Source: Arthrobacter sp. ATA002 (GTDB lineage: Bacteria > Actinomycetota > Actinomycetes > Actinomycetales > Micrococcaceae). Taken from it: DNA of 64,000 nucleotides. Location: the NCBI RefSeq assembly GCF_026898095.1, contig NZ_CP114015.1, positions 2,728,001 through 2,792,000 on the forward strand, in the 5' to 3' direction. The notes beneath the pieces are model-generated. The model saw nothing but the letters and a program-made list of their open reading frames with translations. It had not been told where the DNA came from and searched no databases. This document shows, in pieces, positions 1 through 9,558 of the stretch. A program made the translations under genes and the position numbers. Positions within the stretch are counted from its first letter, which is position 1; the number at the start of each line of letters is the position of its first letter.

Positions 1-428
1 AGCTGGTGACGATTGTCGGGAACCTCATCGACAATGCTTTTGACGCCGTGCAGGGCAGATCCGGCGCCGCGGTGGAGGCAGGCTTTGCGCTGGTGGAACG
101 GGGCGGCCGGACGTGGTTCGAGATTGTGGTGCGGGACAACGGGCCGGGCATTGCGGAGCTGGACGCGGAACGGATCTTTGACCAGGGTTTCAGCACCAAG
201 GATCCGAAGGTGCTGCTGCCCTCGGGCACCGGTGCGACCGGCCGTGGGATCGGGCTGCCGCTGGTGCGCCAGGCAGTCCTCCGGCTGGGCGGAACCCTGC
301 ACCTTGACCCCGGCGGGCAGCCGGGCCGCGGGGCCTGCTTCACGGTTCTGCTGCCCCATGCCGGGCCGCTTCGCCAAACGGACGCCGCGGCCAGGACTCC
401 CCGTGCTGCCTGGACGGGGCAGCCGTGA
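1..428 (+). CDS. Sensor histidine kinase, C-terminal part (CitA/DcuS type), cut by window edge
   Basis: Only the C-terminal ATP-binding (HATPase_c) part is present; the reading frame is open to base 1, so the start lies outside the window. The N box (NLIDNAFDAV), G1 box (DNGPGI) and G2 box (GRGIGLPLVRQ) are all visible, so the catalytic domain looks functional. The domain binds ATP and phosphorylates a histidine in the missing upstream part. The stop codon overlaps the proposed GTG start of the response regulator that follows, as expected for a co-transcribed two-component pair. The CitA/DcuS assignment (sensing of citrate or C4-dicarboxylates) rests mainly on the partner regulator and is an inference. 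Confidence 0.85.
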   Translation, partial: LVTIVGNLIDNAFDAVQGRSGAAVEAGFALVERGGRTWFEIVVRDNGPGIAELDAERIFDQGFSTKDPKVLLPSGTGATGRGIGLPLVRQAVLRLGGTLHLDPGGQPGRGACFTVLLPHAGPLRQTDAAARTPRAAWTGQP

Positions 429-1206
429 ACGGCGCTGCACCCATGAACGACGATGCGGCACTGAACACAGAGCGGGACATCACGGTGCTGGTGGTCGAAG
501 ACGACCCCATCGTCGCCGAGGCGCATGCGGAATACGTGCGGCGCTCCCCCGGGTTTTCCCTGGCCGGCGTCGTGCATTCCGGCACCGATGCGATCACCTT
601 CCTCAACGCGCCCGCTGCCGGACGCAGCGGCCCGGCGTCCGACGGCGGCCCGGCACCTGCCGCCGGGACCGCCGCCCACCTGATCCTGCTGGACATGAAT
701 CTTCCGGACCTGCACGGACTGGACGTTCTCCGCCGGATCCGGGGTGCGGGCGTCCCCTCCGACGTCATTGCCATTACCGCGGTGCGGGATCTCGCCGTCG
801 TGCGCGGAGCCATGTCGGCCGGCATCGCCCAGTACCTCATTAAGCCCTTCACCTATTCGGCGTTCAGCGCCAAGCTGGCCACCTACCGGGAGTATCACCT
901 GAACCTGGCCGGGCAGGGTGCCTCGGCGACCCAGTCGGAGGTCGACCGGGCCCTGGCCGCGCTGCGGCCCAATGTCACTGCTGACCTGCCCAAGGGGCTC
1001 TCCCCCGATACCCTGACGACGGTTTCGAGCTCCTGAAGTCCGCCTCGGCCCCGATGTCCGCCAGCGAGGTTTCCGCCGCGCTGGCCATGTCCCGCATTAC
1101 CGTCCGCCGTTATCTGGAGTACCTGGGCGACCAGCGGGCGGTGCTGCGCACCCCCCGGTACGGCACCCGGGGGCGGCCGGAGCTGGAGTATCTCTGGCGG
1201 CGGTGA
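425..1206 (+). CDS. Response regulator, CitB/DcuR type, frameshifted
   Basis: The N-terminal receiver domain (about residues 18-125) has the acidic pair VVEDDP, the phospho-acceptor region LLDMNLPDLHG and the conserved KPF lysine. The frame hits TGA at 1034-1036. The missing C-terminal helix-turn-helix (GFELLKSAS through RITVRRYLEYLGDQ to GRPELEYL) continues in the next frame to TGA at 1204-1206. Restoring one G in CTGACGAC near 1014 joins the two parts as LSPDTLDDGFELL, which fits the family. The start may instead be the ATG at 443. It is paired with the kinase just upstream and probably controls uptake or use of an organic acid; the target genes are not in view. Confidence 0.8.
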
Positions 1207-1541
1207 ACCGGCAAGCCGGGACGGCATGGGATCATCCTTGCAAAAGTTCATTCCGTCGCGGGGATTTCACCTCAGCAGGTACCGGGACCGCGCGCAGGCA
1301 CTTATCCTTTTTAGGTGCGTTAAGCGAACCAGCAGGCCGTTGATGCCTCCCACCCCGGCCTTCTTCCCAACCAGGGAGACGCATGTTCAAGGACACAGAC
1401 CTCGAAAACCTCAGCGGCAGAGTGCAGGGTTCGGTGAGCCGTCCCGGTGATCCCCGGTATGGGAACTTCGTCCGTTGCGGCGCCCTCCGGCTGGCTGGCG
1501 CGGCTCCGCGATTCGGGGACCCCAGCGGCTACGATTTCCGG

Positions 1542-2138
1542 ATGATTACCCTTGTGCGTCCGGACGCGGACCTTCAGCGCTCTTGGCTCGAGTGCGCCGC
1601 GGACTTCCAGGGCTCCCGCCGCAACGGCTCCGGAAGTGAAGACTGGCCATTGGACACCCTCAGGGACCCGGAAACCTTCCGCCACTTCGTTGCCGGACTC
1701 GTGGCGGACGCTCTGCCGGAGACTCCGAGGAAGCCTGGACATGTGCCCTGCACCTACCTATGGGTTGCCGAGGGGCAGACCGTTGTAGGATCCCTGGCAA
1801 TCCGGCATGAACTCAACGACTTCCTCCACCGCGAGGGAGGGCACATCGGATACAGCATCCGGCCTTCCGCGCGCCGCAGGGGTCACGCGGCCGAAGCACT
1901 AAAGAAAGCCCTGCCGATCGCCCGGGAGCTGGCAGTTCTCTCGGTCCTGCTCACCTGCGACGAAGACAATGCCGCTTCCCGGGCGACCATCGAAAAAAAC
2001 GGCGGCGTTTTCGAAGGCACCGCCCACGGCAAGCGCCGCTACTGGATTCCTACCGGCTATGTTCAACTCCCCGGACGCAGCAGCGGCAGCAGCGCGTCGA
2101 TGACCCCCGGATCCTCGATGGTGGACGGCACGGCGTAG
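1542..2138 (+). CDS. GNAT-family N-acetyltransferase
   Basis: This looks like an acetyl-CoA-dependent acyltransferase of the GCN5 superfamily: beta strands around LWVAEGQTVVGSLAIRHEL, the acetyl-CoA loop IRPSARRRGHAAEAL and the C-terminal ASRATIEKNGG motif. The ATG at 1542 begins the family-like sequence MITLVRPDADL. The same frame is open up to ATG 1383, which has a good ribosome binding site (AGGGAG); the extra 53 residues do not look like GNAT and may be a gene remnant (see findings). The last about 25 codons overlap the 3' end of the convergent prpE by 76 bases, more than usual, so the true stop may have been lost. The substrate is unknown. Confidence 0.75.
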   Translation: MITLVRPDADLQRSWLECAADFQGSRRNGSGSEDWPLDTLRDPETFRHFVAGLVADALPETPRKPGHVPCTYLWVAEGQTVVGSLAIRHELNDFLHREGGHIGYSIRPSARRRGHAAEALKKALPIARELAVLSVLLTCDEDNAASRATIEKNGGVFEGTAHGKRRYWIPTGYVQLPGRSSGSSASMTPGSSMVDGTA

Positions 2139-4082
2139 GCATCGCCGTCGGCAATCTGCCGCATCGTCTTGCGCAGGATCTTGCCCGACCGGGTCTTGGG
2201 CAGCGCCTCCACCACCTGCACGTCCTTGAAGTCCGCCACCGGACCGATTGATTCGCGGACCAGCTTCACCAGGTCCGCCCGCAGCTCCTCCACGCCCAGT
2301 TCCGACCCGGATTTCAGCACCACATAGCCGCACGGGCGCTGCCCCTTGAGGGAATCCGCCACTCCGATCACGGCGCACTCGGCCACGGCGGGATGGGTCG
2401 CCACAATCTGCTCCATCGCGCCCGTGGACAACCGGTGGCCGGACACGTTGATGACGTCGTCGGTGCGGCCCATGATGAACACGTAGCCGTCCTCGTCCAC
2501 GTAACCGGAATCGCCGGTGGTGTAGCAGCCCTCGAAGATCTCCAGGTACGAGGACCGGAACCTGTCATCGCTTCCCCACAGCGTGGTCAGCGTACCCGGC
2601 GGCAGCGGCAGCCGCAGCACAATGTTCCCCTCCTCGCCGGGAGGAACCTCCGCACCCTCGCCGTCCACGATTGCCAGGGAGAAACCCGGCACCGGCACAG
2701 TGGCGGAGCCGGCCTTGACCGGCAGCTTTTCCAGGCCCAGCGGGTTCGCGCAGATCGCCCAGCCCGTTTCGGTCTGCCACCAGTGATCCACCACCGGAAT
2801 GTCCAGCGCCCGTCCGGCCCACGCGAACGTCTCCGGATCCAGCCGCTCCCCCGCGACGAACAGCGTCCGCAGGCCGGACAGGTCATAGCCGGCCATCAAC
2901 GCGGCCTCCGGGTCCGCCTTGCGGATCGCACGCAGCGCGGTGGGTGCCGTGAACAGGACATCCACCTTGTGCTGGCCGGCGACGCGCCAGAACGCCCCGG
3001 CGTCGGGCGTGCCCACCGGCTTGCCCTCGTACAGCACTGTGGTAGCCCCGGCGAGCAGCGGCGCGTACACAATGTAGGAGTGCCCCACCACCCAGCCCAC
3101 GTCGGAGGCGGTCCACATCACCTGGCCGGGGCCGACGTCGTAAATGTTGCGCATCGACCATGCGAGCGCGACGGCGTGGGAGCCGTTGTCCCGCACCACT
3201 CCCTTCGGCGCGCCGGTGGTGCCGGAGGTGTACAGGATATAGAGGGGATCGGTGGCAGCCACGGACACCGGTCCCGCCGGTGTTGCCTCCGCTGCGAGCG
3301 CATCCCAGTCGTGCCAGGCGGTGCCGCCGTCGCCGTCGTATTCCCGGGCGCTGTGTTCAAAGCCGCTTCGGGCGGCAACCACCACATGGTTCACCCGGTG
3401 CGCTGCGGCGGCGAGCGCCTCGGCCACATTGGGCAGGTACTCCACGGACCTTTTGGGTTCCAGCCCGCCGCTGGCGGTGACGACGACGGCGGGATGCGCG
3501 TCATCGATCCGGGCCGCCAGCTCCTTCGGGGCGAAGCCGCCGAAGACCACCGAGTGCACCGCGCCGATCCGGGCTGCGGCAAGCATCGCGATGACGGCCT
3601 GCGGAATCATCGGCAGGTAGATGATGACCCGGTCTCCGGCTCCTACGCCGAGGCCGCGGAGTACTCCGGCAAAGGTCTCCACCTCGGCCAGCAGTTCACT
3701 GTAGGTATGCGTCCGGGAGGTTCCGAGCATCGCTGAGTCATAAATGAGGGCAGTGTCCCCTCCTCCCGGCGTCCACATGCCGGTCCAGGGCGTTGTAGCT
3801 GGTATTGAGCATCCCGTCGGGGAACCACCGGTACAGCGGCGCTGCGGAGTCATCCAGGCCCTGCCGCGGAGCCGTGTCCCAGTCCACCAGTGAGGCAGCC
3901 TCCAGCCAGAAACCTTCGGGATCGGCAATGCTGCGCGCGTAGGCCTGCGCATAGGCGCCGGTGCTGCCGGGTCCATCCGTACCGGTGCCAGCTGCGCTGC
4001 CTGCTGCGGTGACTGCTGCCGTGCGTCCGCCGTGCGCAGCGGCTTCCGCCGTTTCATTTCCTGCATCCAGGCCAGAGCTCAT
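2063..4082 (-). CDS. prpE: Propionyl-CoA synthetase (acyl-CoA synthetase), frameshifted
   Basis: This AMP-forming acyl-CoA synthetase converts propionate, ATP and CoA to propionyl-CoA, the entry step of the methylcitrate cycle. Visible motifs are the P-loop-like YTSGTTGAPKG, the substrate motif WWQTETGW, the hinge motif TGDSGYVDEDGYVFIMGRTDDVI and the acetylatable lysine region KTRSGKILR. ATG 4082 has a strong ribosome binding site (GGAGGA). The N-terminal frame ends early; the body of the protein continues in another frame, and the span fits one extra base, most simply in the C4 run at 3757-3760. The corrected length is about 672 residues. It is divergent from the prp regulator and prpDBC, which favours prpE over acetate-specific acs. 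Confidence 0.85.
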
Positions 4083-4150
4083 GAATCCTCCTCGATTCGG
4101 ATGTGATAGCCATCACCCTAGGTCAGTTGAAGTGCAAGCCACAACACCGC

Positions 4151-4160
4151 TGTGTATACA
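4151..4160. promoter_or_regulatory. Putative GntR operator, copy 1
   Basis: The sequence TGTGTATACA contains the perfect 8-base palindrome TGTATACA. It recurs 63 bases away, and both copies share the 11-mer CTGTGTATACA. The site lies in the divergent gap between prpE and the GntR gene, as expected for the binding site of this local regulator. Position and repetition are seen; binding is inferred. Confidence 0.65.
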
Positions 4161-4213
4161 TGACCCCGTGAGAACATCAAGAATTTCCCATTCCGGTTTC
4201 CCCGAGGTCCCAC

Positions 4214-4224
4214 TGTGTATACAC
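4214..4224. promoter_or_regulatory. Putative GntR operator, copy 2
   Basis: This is the second copy of TGTGTATACA, here extended to a perfect 10-base palindrome GTGTATACAC (4215-4224). The 63-base spacing to copy 1 is about six helical turns, so both sites face the same side of DNA and could be bridged by a dimeric GntR protein. The site lies 67 bases upstream of the GTG start of the regulator. Confidence 0.65.
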
Positions 4225-4290
4225 TAATGAGGCACATCACAACCGGACCGGTCTTCCTGCCAGAGCGGCCCGCAGCAGAAGGGAGCGTCA

Positions 4291-4946
4291 GTGAGGGCAA
4301 GTGACCGCGCCTACCGGGCGCTTCGCGAGGACATCGTGACCGGCCGCCTGCTGCCCGGAACCGTGCTCGGCGAAGTGGAACAGTCCCAGCGCCTTGGCAT
4401 TTCCGCACTCCGCTGCGCGAGGCCATCAGCAGGCTCACCGCCGACGGGCTGGCCGCGCCGCACAATGGCCGCGGCGTCGTCGTCACCTCCATCTCCCCGC
4501 AGACGGTGAGTGAGCTGTTTGAACTCCGGCAGGCCCTGGAGTGCAAAGCAGCTTCCCTGGCCGCGCAGCGGGGCGACCCGGAGGCCTTCACTGTGCTCCG
4601 GCGGGAGTTTGAAAATGCCGCCGGCCTGATCGTGCAGGACACCGCAGCAGCCGATCCGTCCCGCGCGGACTACTACGCCCTGGTCGCCCGGCTGGACGTA
4701 GCCATTGATGCGGCAGCGGCAAACACCTACCTCACCCAGGCATTGGCGAACGTCCGGCTGCACCTGGCCCGCGTGCGCCGCCTGGCAAAGGACAATCCCG
4801 AACGGCTGCTGGCTACGGCCGGTGAACACGCCACCATCGCCGCAGCGATTGCGGCCCGGGATCCTGCCCTGGCCGCTGCTGCCACTTCGGTCCACCTGCA
4901 CAAGAGCCTGGAGCACTTCCTGGCTGCCGCCGGCCCGCCGGGCTGA
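4291..4946 (+). CDS. GntR-family (FCD) regulator of the prp locus, frameshifted
   Basis: The N-terminal winged helix-turn-helix is recognisable (AYRALREDIVTGRLLPGTVLGE), followed by an all-helical FCD ligand-binding domain (VSELFELRQALECKAA to SVHLHKSLEHFL). The GTG start at 4291 has the ribosome binding site AGAAGGGA. The frame breaks inside the recognition helix. Adding one C to TTTCCGC at about 4404 restores ISRTPLREAISRLTADGLA, the conserved GntR signature, and gives about 218 residues. Its place between divergent prpE and prpDBC, flanked by paired palindromes, suggests it represses the cluster and responds to propionate or a methylcitrate-cycle intermediate. Confidence 0.82.
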
Positions 4947-5071
4947 CACCGGCCTGTTGCAGGACCGCCTCCCTGGAACGGCTCACCTGAACCGGCACCC
5001 CGGCAGCAGCCGCAGGCGCGGCAATTCCCCAACTTCCTCCGAAAACCCTGACCGTCCCGAAAGGACACACA

Positions 5072-6589
5072 ATGAATCTCCACAAGGTGCGGGTCCACCG
5101 CAGCGATGAAAACCTGGCCCGCGAAGACCAGCTGGCCTACAAGATCGCCGAGGTCGCCGCCGACCCCGTCGCCGTCACCGATGAGGTCACGGATATGGTC
5201 ATCAACCGCATCATCGACAACGCGTCGGTGGCCATCGCCTCCCTGAACCGCGCGCCCATCGTCGCCGCCCGCGCCCAGGCGCTGTCCTTCTCCCCGTCCG
5301 CGCACGGCAAGGGCTCAGCCGTGTTCGGCGTCGAGCAGAAGACCTCGCCGGAATGGGCCGCCTGGGCCAACGGCGTCGCCGTGCGTGAACTGGACTACCA
5401 CGACACCTTCCTGGCCGCCGAGTACTCCCACCCGGGTGACAACATCCCGCCGCTGCTCGCCGTCGCGCAGCACACCGGCGCCTCCGGCGCCGACCTGATC
5501 CGCGGCATCGCCACCGGCTACGAAATCCAGGTGGACCTGGTCAAGGCCATCTGCCTGCACAAGCACAAGATCGACCACGTGGCCCACCTCGGTCCCTCCG
5601 CCGCCGCCGGCATCGGCACCCTGCTGGGCCTCGACGTCGCCACCATCTTCCAGGCCGTGGGCCAGGCCCTCCACACCACCACCGCCACCCGGCAGTCCCG
5701 CAAGGGCGAAATCTCCACTTGGAAGGCCCATGCTCCGGCCTTCGCCGGCAAGATGGCTGTCGAAGCCGTGGACCGTGCGATGCGCGGGCAGACCTCCCCC
5801 ACCCCCATCTACGAAGGTGAAGACGGCGTCATTGCCTGGATGCTGGACGGCCCCGACGCCGCCTACGAGGTGCCGCTGCCCGAAGCCGGCGAAGCCAAGC
5901 GCGCCATCCTGGACACCTATACCAAGGAACACTCCGCGGAGTACCAGGCCCAGGCCTGGATCGACCTGGCCCGGAAGATCCACCGCGAACACCCGGCGGC
6001 AGCCGACGCCTCCCAGGTGGAAAGCGTGCTGATCTCCACCTCGCACCACACCCACTACGTGATCGGCTCCGGCGCCAACGACCCGCAGAAGTACGATCCC
6101 ACCGCCTCCCGCGAGACCCTGGACCACTCGATTCCGTACATCTTCACCGTCGCCCTGCAGGACGGCTCCTGGCACCACGTGGATTCCTACGCCCCCGAGC
6201 GTGCCGGCCGTCCCGACACCGTGGAACTGTGGCACAAGGTCACCACAGTGGAGGATCCGGAATGGACGCGCCGCTACCACTCGCTGGACATCAACGAGAA
6301 GGCGTTCGGCGGCAAGGTGACCATCGTCCTGGCCGACGGCACCGTGATCACAGATGAAATCGCCGTCGCCGACGCGCACCCACTGGGCGCCAAGCCGTTT
6401 GCCCGCGAACAGTACATCAACAAGTTCCGCACCCTGGCCGCCGGCCTGGTCTCCGAAGCGGAGATCGAGCGGTTCCTGACCACGGTCCAGCGCCTGCCCG
6501 AACTGGCTGCCGGCGAACTGGACGCCCTGAACATCACTGCAGCCGACGGCGTCATTGACCCGGCCAACGCCCCGAAGGGACTCTTCTAA
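5072..6589 (+). CDS. prpD: 2-methylcitrate dehydratase
   Basis: This 505-residue member of the MmgE/PrpD family dehydrates 2-methylcitrate to 2-methyl-cis-aconitate in the cytoplasmic methylcitrate cycle. The family pattern is clear from [37 protein letters not shown] and GIATGYEIQ through [23 protein letters not shown]. The length is normal and the frame unbroken. ATG 5072 has a good ribosome binding site (GAAAGGA). The stop is directly followed by the ATG of prpB, so the two are surely co-translated. No acnD-like gene is nearby, so hydration of the product probably uses the cell's aconitase. Confidence 0.93.
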   Translation: MNLHKVRVHRSDENLAREDQLAYKIAEVAADPVAVTDEVTDMVINRIIDNASVAIASLNRAPIVAARAQALSFSPSAHGKGSAVFGVEQKTSPEWAAWANGVAVRELDYHDTFLAAEYSHPGDNIPPLLAVAQHTGASGADLIRGIATGYEIQVDLVKAICLHKHKIDHVAHLGPSAAAGIGTLLGLDVATIFQAVGQALHTTTATRQSRKGEISTWKAHAPAFAGKMAVEAVDRAMRGQTSPTPIYEGEDGVIAWMLDGPDAAYEVPLPEAGEAKRAILDTYTKEHSAEYQAQAWIDLARKIHREHPAAADASQVESVLISTSHHTHYVIGSGANDPQKYDPTASRETLDHSIPYIFTVALQDGSWHHVDSYAPERAGRPDTVELWHKVTTVEDPEWTRRYHSLDINEKAFGGKVTIVLADGTVITDEIAVADAHPLGAKPFAREQYINKFRTLAAGLVSEAEIERFLTTVQRLPELAAGELDALNITAADGVIDPANAPKGLF

Positions 6590-7495
6590 ATGCTGTACTC
6601 CTCCGTAACCCCCGAAGCCAAGCGCATCGCCTTCCGTGAAGGCCTTGCTTCCGGCACGCTGCAGCAGTTCCCGGGAGCGTTCAACCCGCTGTCCGCCCGC
6701 CTGATCGAGGAAAAGGGGTTCGACGGCGTCTACATCTCCGGCGCGGTCCTCGCCAATGACCTCGGCCTGCCGGACATCGGACTGACCACGCTGACCGAGG
6801 TGGCCGCCCGCGCCGGGCAGATCGCCCGGATGACGGACCTGCCTGCCATCGTCGATGCAGACACCGGTTTCGGTGAGCCGATGAACGTGGCACGCTCCAT
6901 CCAGGAACTCGAGAACGCCGGCCTGGCCGGCTGTCACATTGAAGACCAGTTCAACCCGAAGCGCTGCGGCCACCTGGACGGCAAGAACGTCGTGGACCTG
7001 GACACGGCCACAAAACGGATCCGCGCCGCTGCGGACGCACGCCGCGATCCGAATTTCCTCATCATGGCGCGCACCGACATCCGCGCCGTGGACGGCCTGG
7101 AAGCGGCCCAGGACCGTGCCCGTGCCCTGGTCGACGCCGGAGCGGACGCCATCTTCCCCGAAGCCATGAAAACGCTGGAGGAATTCGCCGCCATGCGCGA
7201 CGCCGTCGACGTGCCGATCCTGGCCAACATGACCGAGTTCGGCAAGAGCGAACTCTTCAGCTACGACGACCTGGCCTCGGTGGGCGTGAACATGGTCATC
7301 TACCCGGTGACCCTGCTGCGCAGCGCCATGGGCGCCGCGGAGCGCACGCTGGAGACCATCAAGGCCAAGGGCACCCAGCAGGATGATGTCCCCAACATGC
7401 TGACCCGTGCACGTTTGTACGATCTGGTGGATTATGAAGCCTACAACCGCTTCGACACCTCGGTCTTCAACTTCCAGGTTCCCGGCAAGCACTAG
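6590..7495 (+). CDS. prpB: 2-methylisocitrate lyase
   Basis: This 301-residue enzyme of the isocitrate lyase/PEP mutase superfamily splits 2-methylisocitrate into pyruvate and succinate. The active-site loop signature is visible as PKRCGH, with the metal-binding acidic run VDADTGFG and the substrate-binding IMARTDIRAVDG. The order prpD-prpB-prpC and the zero-gap junction with prpD leave little doubt about the role. Length and start match the family. Confidence 0.94.
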   Translation: MLYSSVTPEAKRIAFREGLASGTLQQFPGAFNPLSARLIEEKGFDGVYISGAVLANDLGLPDIGLTTLTEVAARAGQIARMTDLPAIVDADTGFGEPMNVARSIQELENAGLAGCHIEDQFNPKRCGHLDGKNVVDLDTATKRIRAAADARRDPNFLIMARTDIRAVDGLEAAQDRARALVDAGADAIFPEAMKTLEEFAAMRDAVDVPILANMTEFGKSELFSYDDLASVGVNMVIYPVTLLRSAMGAAERTLETIKAKGTQQDDVPNMLTRARLYDLVDYEAYNRFDTSVFNFQVPGKH

Positions 7496-7550
7496 CATTT
7501 CCGCCGGAATCCACTGCAGCACCACCACCGCGACAAAGGAGTCTTTCGCT

Positions 7551-8683
7551 ATGACAGATGATCAGATCCACAAGGGACTGGCGGGTGTCCTCGTTGACAC
7601 GACCAAGATTTCCAAGGTCAACCCGGAAACCAACTCACTGCTGTACCGCGGCTATCCGGTCCAGGAGCTGGCCGCTCACTGCAGCTTCGAAGAAGTTGCC
7701 TACCTGCTCTGGAACGGCGAGCTGCCCACCGCGGACCAGCTGGCCGAGTTCACCTCGGGAGAGCGGGCCCAGCGGGCCCTCACCCGGAACTGAAGGCCGT
7801 CATCGATGCCCTGCCCACCACCTGCCACCCCATGGACGTGTGCCGCACCGCGGCATCCGTACTGGGTGCACAGCACGAAAAGGCCGACGATTCCTCGGTT
7901 CAGGCCAACATGGAAAAATCCGTGAGCCTCTTCGCTGCCATGCCGGCAGTGGTGGCCTACGACCAGCGCCGCCGCCGCGGCCAGGACGTGGTGGAACCCC
8001 GCGACGACCTGGACTATTCAGCCAACTTCCTCTGGATGACGTTTGGCGAGGAAGCTGCCCCCGAGGTGGTGGAAGCGTTCAACGTGTCGATGATCCTCTA
8101 CGCGGAGCACTCCTTCAACGCCTCCACGTTCACCGGCCGCGTGATCACGTCCACGCTTTCGGACCTGCATTCGGCCGTGACCGGTGCCATCGGCGCGCTT
8201 AAGGGTCCGCTGCACGGCGGTGCCAATGAGGCCGTGATGCACACGTTCGAGGAGATCACCGAAAGTGCCGGCGAGGGTGACGTTGCCGGCCATGCCGCGG
8301 GCTGGCTGGACGCGGCTCTGGCCGACAAGAAGAAGATCATGGGCTTTGGCCACCGCGTCTATAAGAACGGCGACTCGCGCGTTCCCACCATGAAGGCCTC
8401 CATGGACAAGATGGTCAAGCACTATGACCGGGCGGACCTGGGTGAGCTGTACACGGCACTGGAGTCGGCTATGGGTGAGCGCAAGAACATCCTGCCGAAT
8501 CTTGACTACCCGGCTGGCCCGGTCTACCACATGATGGGTTTTGACACGCCCACCTTCACCCCGCTGTTCGTGGCCGCCCGGATTACCGGCTGGACCGCGC
8601 ACATCATGGAGCAGCTGGAAGCCAACTCCCTGATCCGTCCGCTCAGTGCCTATGACGGTGCTGAGGAACGGCACGTGGGTTAG
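7551..8683 (+). CDS. prpC: 2-methylcitrate synthase, frameshifted
   Basis: This citrate-synthase-family protein condenses propionyl-CoA with oxaloacetate to give 2-methylcitrate. Citrate-synthase hallmarks are present: LLYRGYPVQELA at the N-terminus, the histidine region GPLHGGANEAVMHTF, and GFGHRVYKNGDSR. ATG 7551 has the ribosome binding site AAAGGAG. The frame stops at 7791-7793; one C added to CACCCGGAAC near 7784 restores RALTPELKAVIDALP and gives about 377 residues. The context (last gene of prpDBC) selects methylcitrate synthase over a housekeeping citrate synthase. Confidence 0.88.
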
Positions 8684-8748
8684 GCTCCGGCCGGATGGGC
8701 CTGACGGGCCCTGGGGCGCTGCGCGGACCCCGGAACGGCGGCAACGAA

Positions 8749-8777
8749 ATTTCCTGCTCGCAGAACTCGCAGGAAAT
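8749..8777. terminator. Hairpin between convergent prpC and MerR gene
   Basis: Nine-base perfect arms ATTTCCTGC (8749-8757) and GCAGGAAAT (8769-8777) enclose an 11-base loop. The hairpin abuts the stop codon of the minus-strand MerR gene and lies about 65 bases after prpC, a natural place for a bidirectional terminator. Confidence 0.5.
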
Positions 8778-8778
8778 A

Positions 8779-9477
8779 TTAAAGCCGCCTACTCCGGGTC
8801 CGCTCTGCGTTCGGCTCCGGGGTCCGCTCTGCGTCCGGCCCCGGTTCGGACGCCGGCTGCGCCGGACGGTCCGCCGCGAAGATCCGCCCGGAGGCATCCT
8901 GATGCGCCAGCCGCCGCAGCGCCAGCAGCAAGGGCTCAACCAGGACCGTCCCGAGCATGACGTAGCGCAGTGCTTCGGCAGGGCTGCTCCGGGGAACCCC
9001 CTCCACCTCACGGGTGGCCACCTCCCGCATGACGGCGGCATACATGTCCAGGAAGCCTTCAGGGGGTTCAAAATCTGCGTCATTTAGGCCCTGCAGCGCC
9101 AGTTCCAGCCGGGAGCGGGCATCGTGGTCCCCGGGATCAACGCTCCATCCCCACGTTTCCAGCAGGGCATCGGCGCGGGGATGGCTCGTCCGGGCCTCCG
9201 GCAGCACCGCAGCCGCGTGGGCGGCGATCCCCAGCAGGTCATGGGCCGATTCGGGCGGATCGTCCAGCTGCTGCAGGACCTTTCCCGCTTCGGCAACGGA
9301 AAGGCCGCCCGGCCCCAACAGAGCCCGGATCAGACGGAGCCTGCCCACGTGCCCGTCGTCGTACTGCGCCTGGCGGGGCGCGGTGAGGCGGCCGTCATGG
9401 AGCAGTCCGATCCGCAGGTAGTACTTGATGGTGGCCACCGGAACACTGCTCTGTTCCGCCAATTCTGAGATGCGCAT
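8779..9477 (-). CDS. MerR-family transcriptional regulator
   Basis: This 232-residue protein starts with a MerR winged helix (MRISELAEQSSVPVATIKYYLRIGLL), followed by the dimerisation helix (GRLRLIRALLGPGGLSVAEAG) and an effector domain of about 120 residues with no cysteine pattern suggesting metal sensing. The C-terminus carries a low-complexity tail rich in Glu, Pro and Arg. It is divergent from the DUF4188 gene, and an inverted repeat sits in the shared gap, so autoregulation and control of that neighbour are likely. The ligand is unknown. Confidence 0.88.
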   Translation of the reverse strand: MRISELAEQSSVPVATIKYYLRIGLLHDGRLTAPRQAQYDDGHVGRLRLIRALLGPGGLSVAEAGKVLQQLDDPPESAHDLLGIAAHAAAVLPEARTSHPRADALLETWGWSVDPGDHDARSRLELALQGLNDADFEPPEGFLDMYAAVMREVATREVEGVPRSSPAEALRYVMLGTVLVEPLLLALRRLAHQDASGRIFAADRPAQPASEPGPDAERTPEPNAERTRSRRL

Positions 9478-9492
9478 GTGAACCCCCTTGTG

Positions 9493-9535
9493 CTGGATAG
9501 TCTAACTCTCTAGTTTGGATACCATCACTATCCAG
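9493..9535. promoter_or_regulatory. Inverted repeat in MerR/DUF4188 divergent promoter
   Basis: CTGGATAGT (9493-9501) and its exact reverse complement ACTATCCAG (9527-9535) frame a 25-base centre that contains a second small dyad, AACT-CTCT-AGTT. The element lies within the 81-base gap between the two divergent starts and is the only plausible operator there. Confidence 0.6.
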
Positions 9536-9558
9536 ACATCCAGTCGGAGGGAGCCGTC

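Noticed and set aside
1000-1040. Programmed ribosomal frameshift in the response regulator
   Set aside because: No slippery heptamer or downstream structure is needed to explain it; the same kind of indel occurs in many unrelated genes of the window.
5315-7528. A 737-codon open frame antisense to prpD and prpB
   Set aside because: Typical high-GC artefact: it mirrors the codon structure of the real genes on the other strand, has Gly/Val/His-rich composition and no family pattern.
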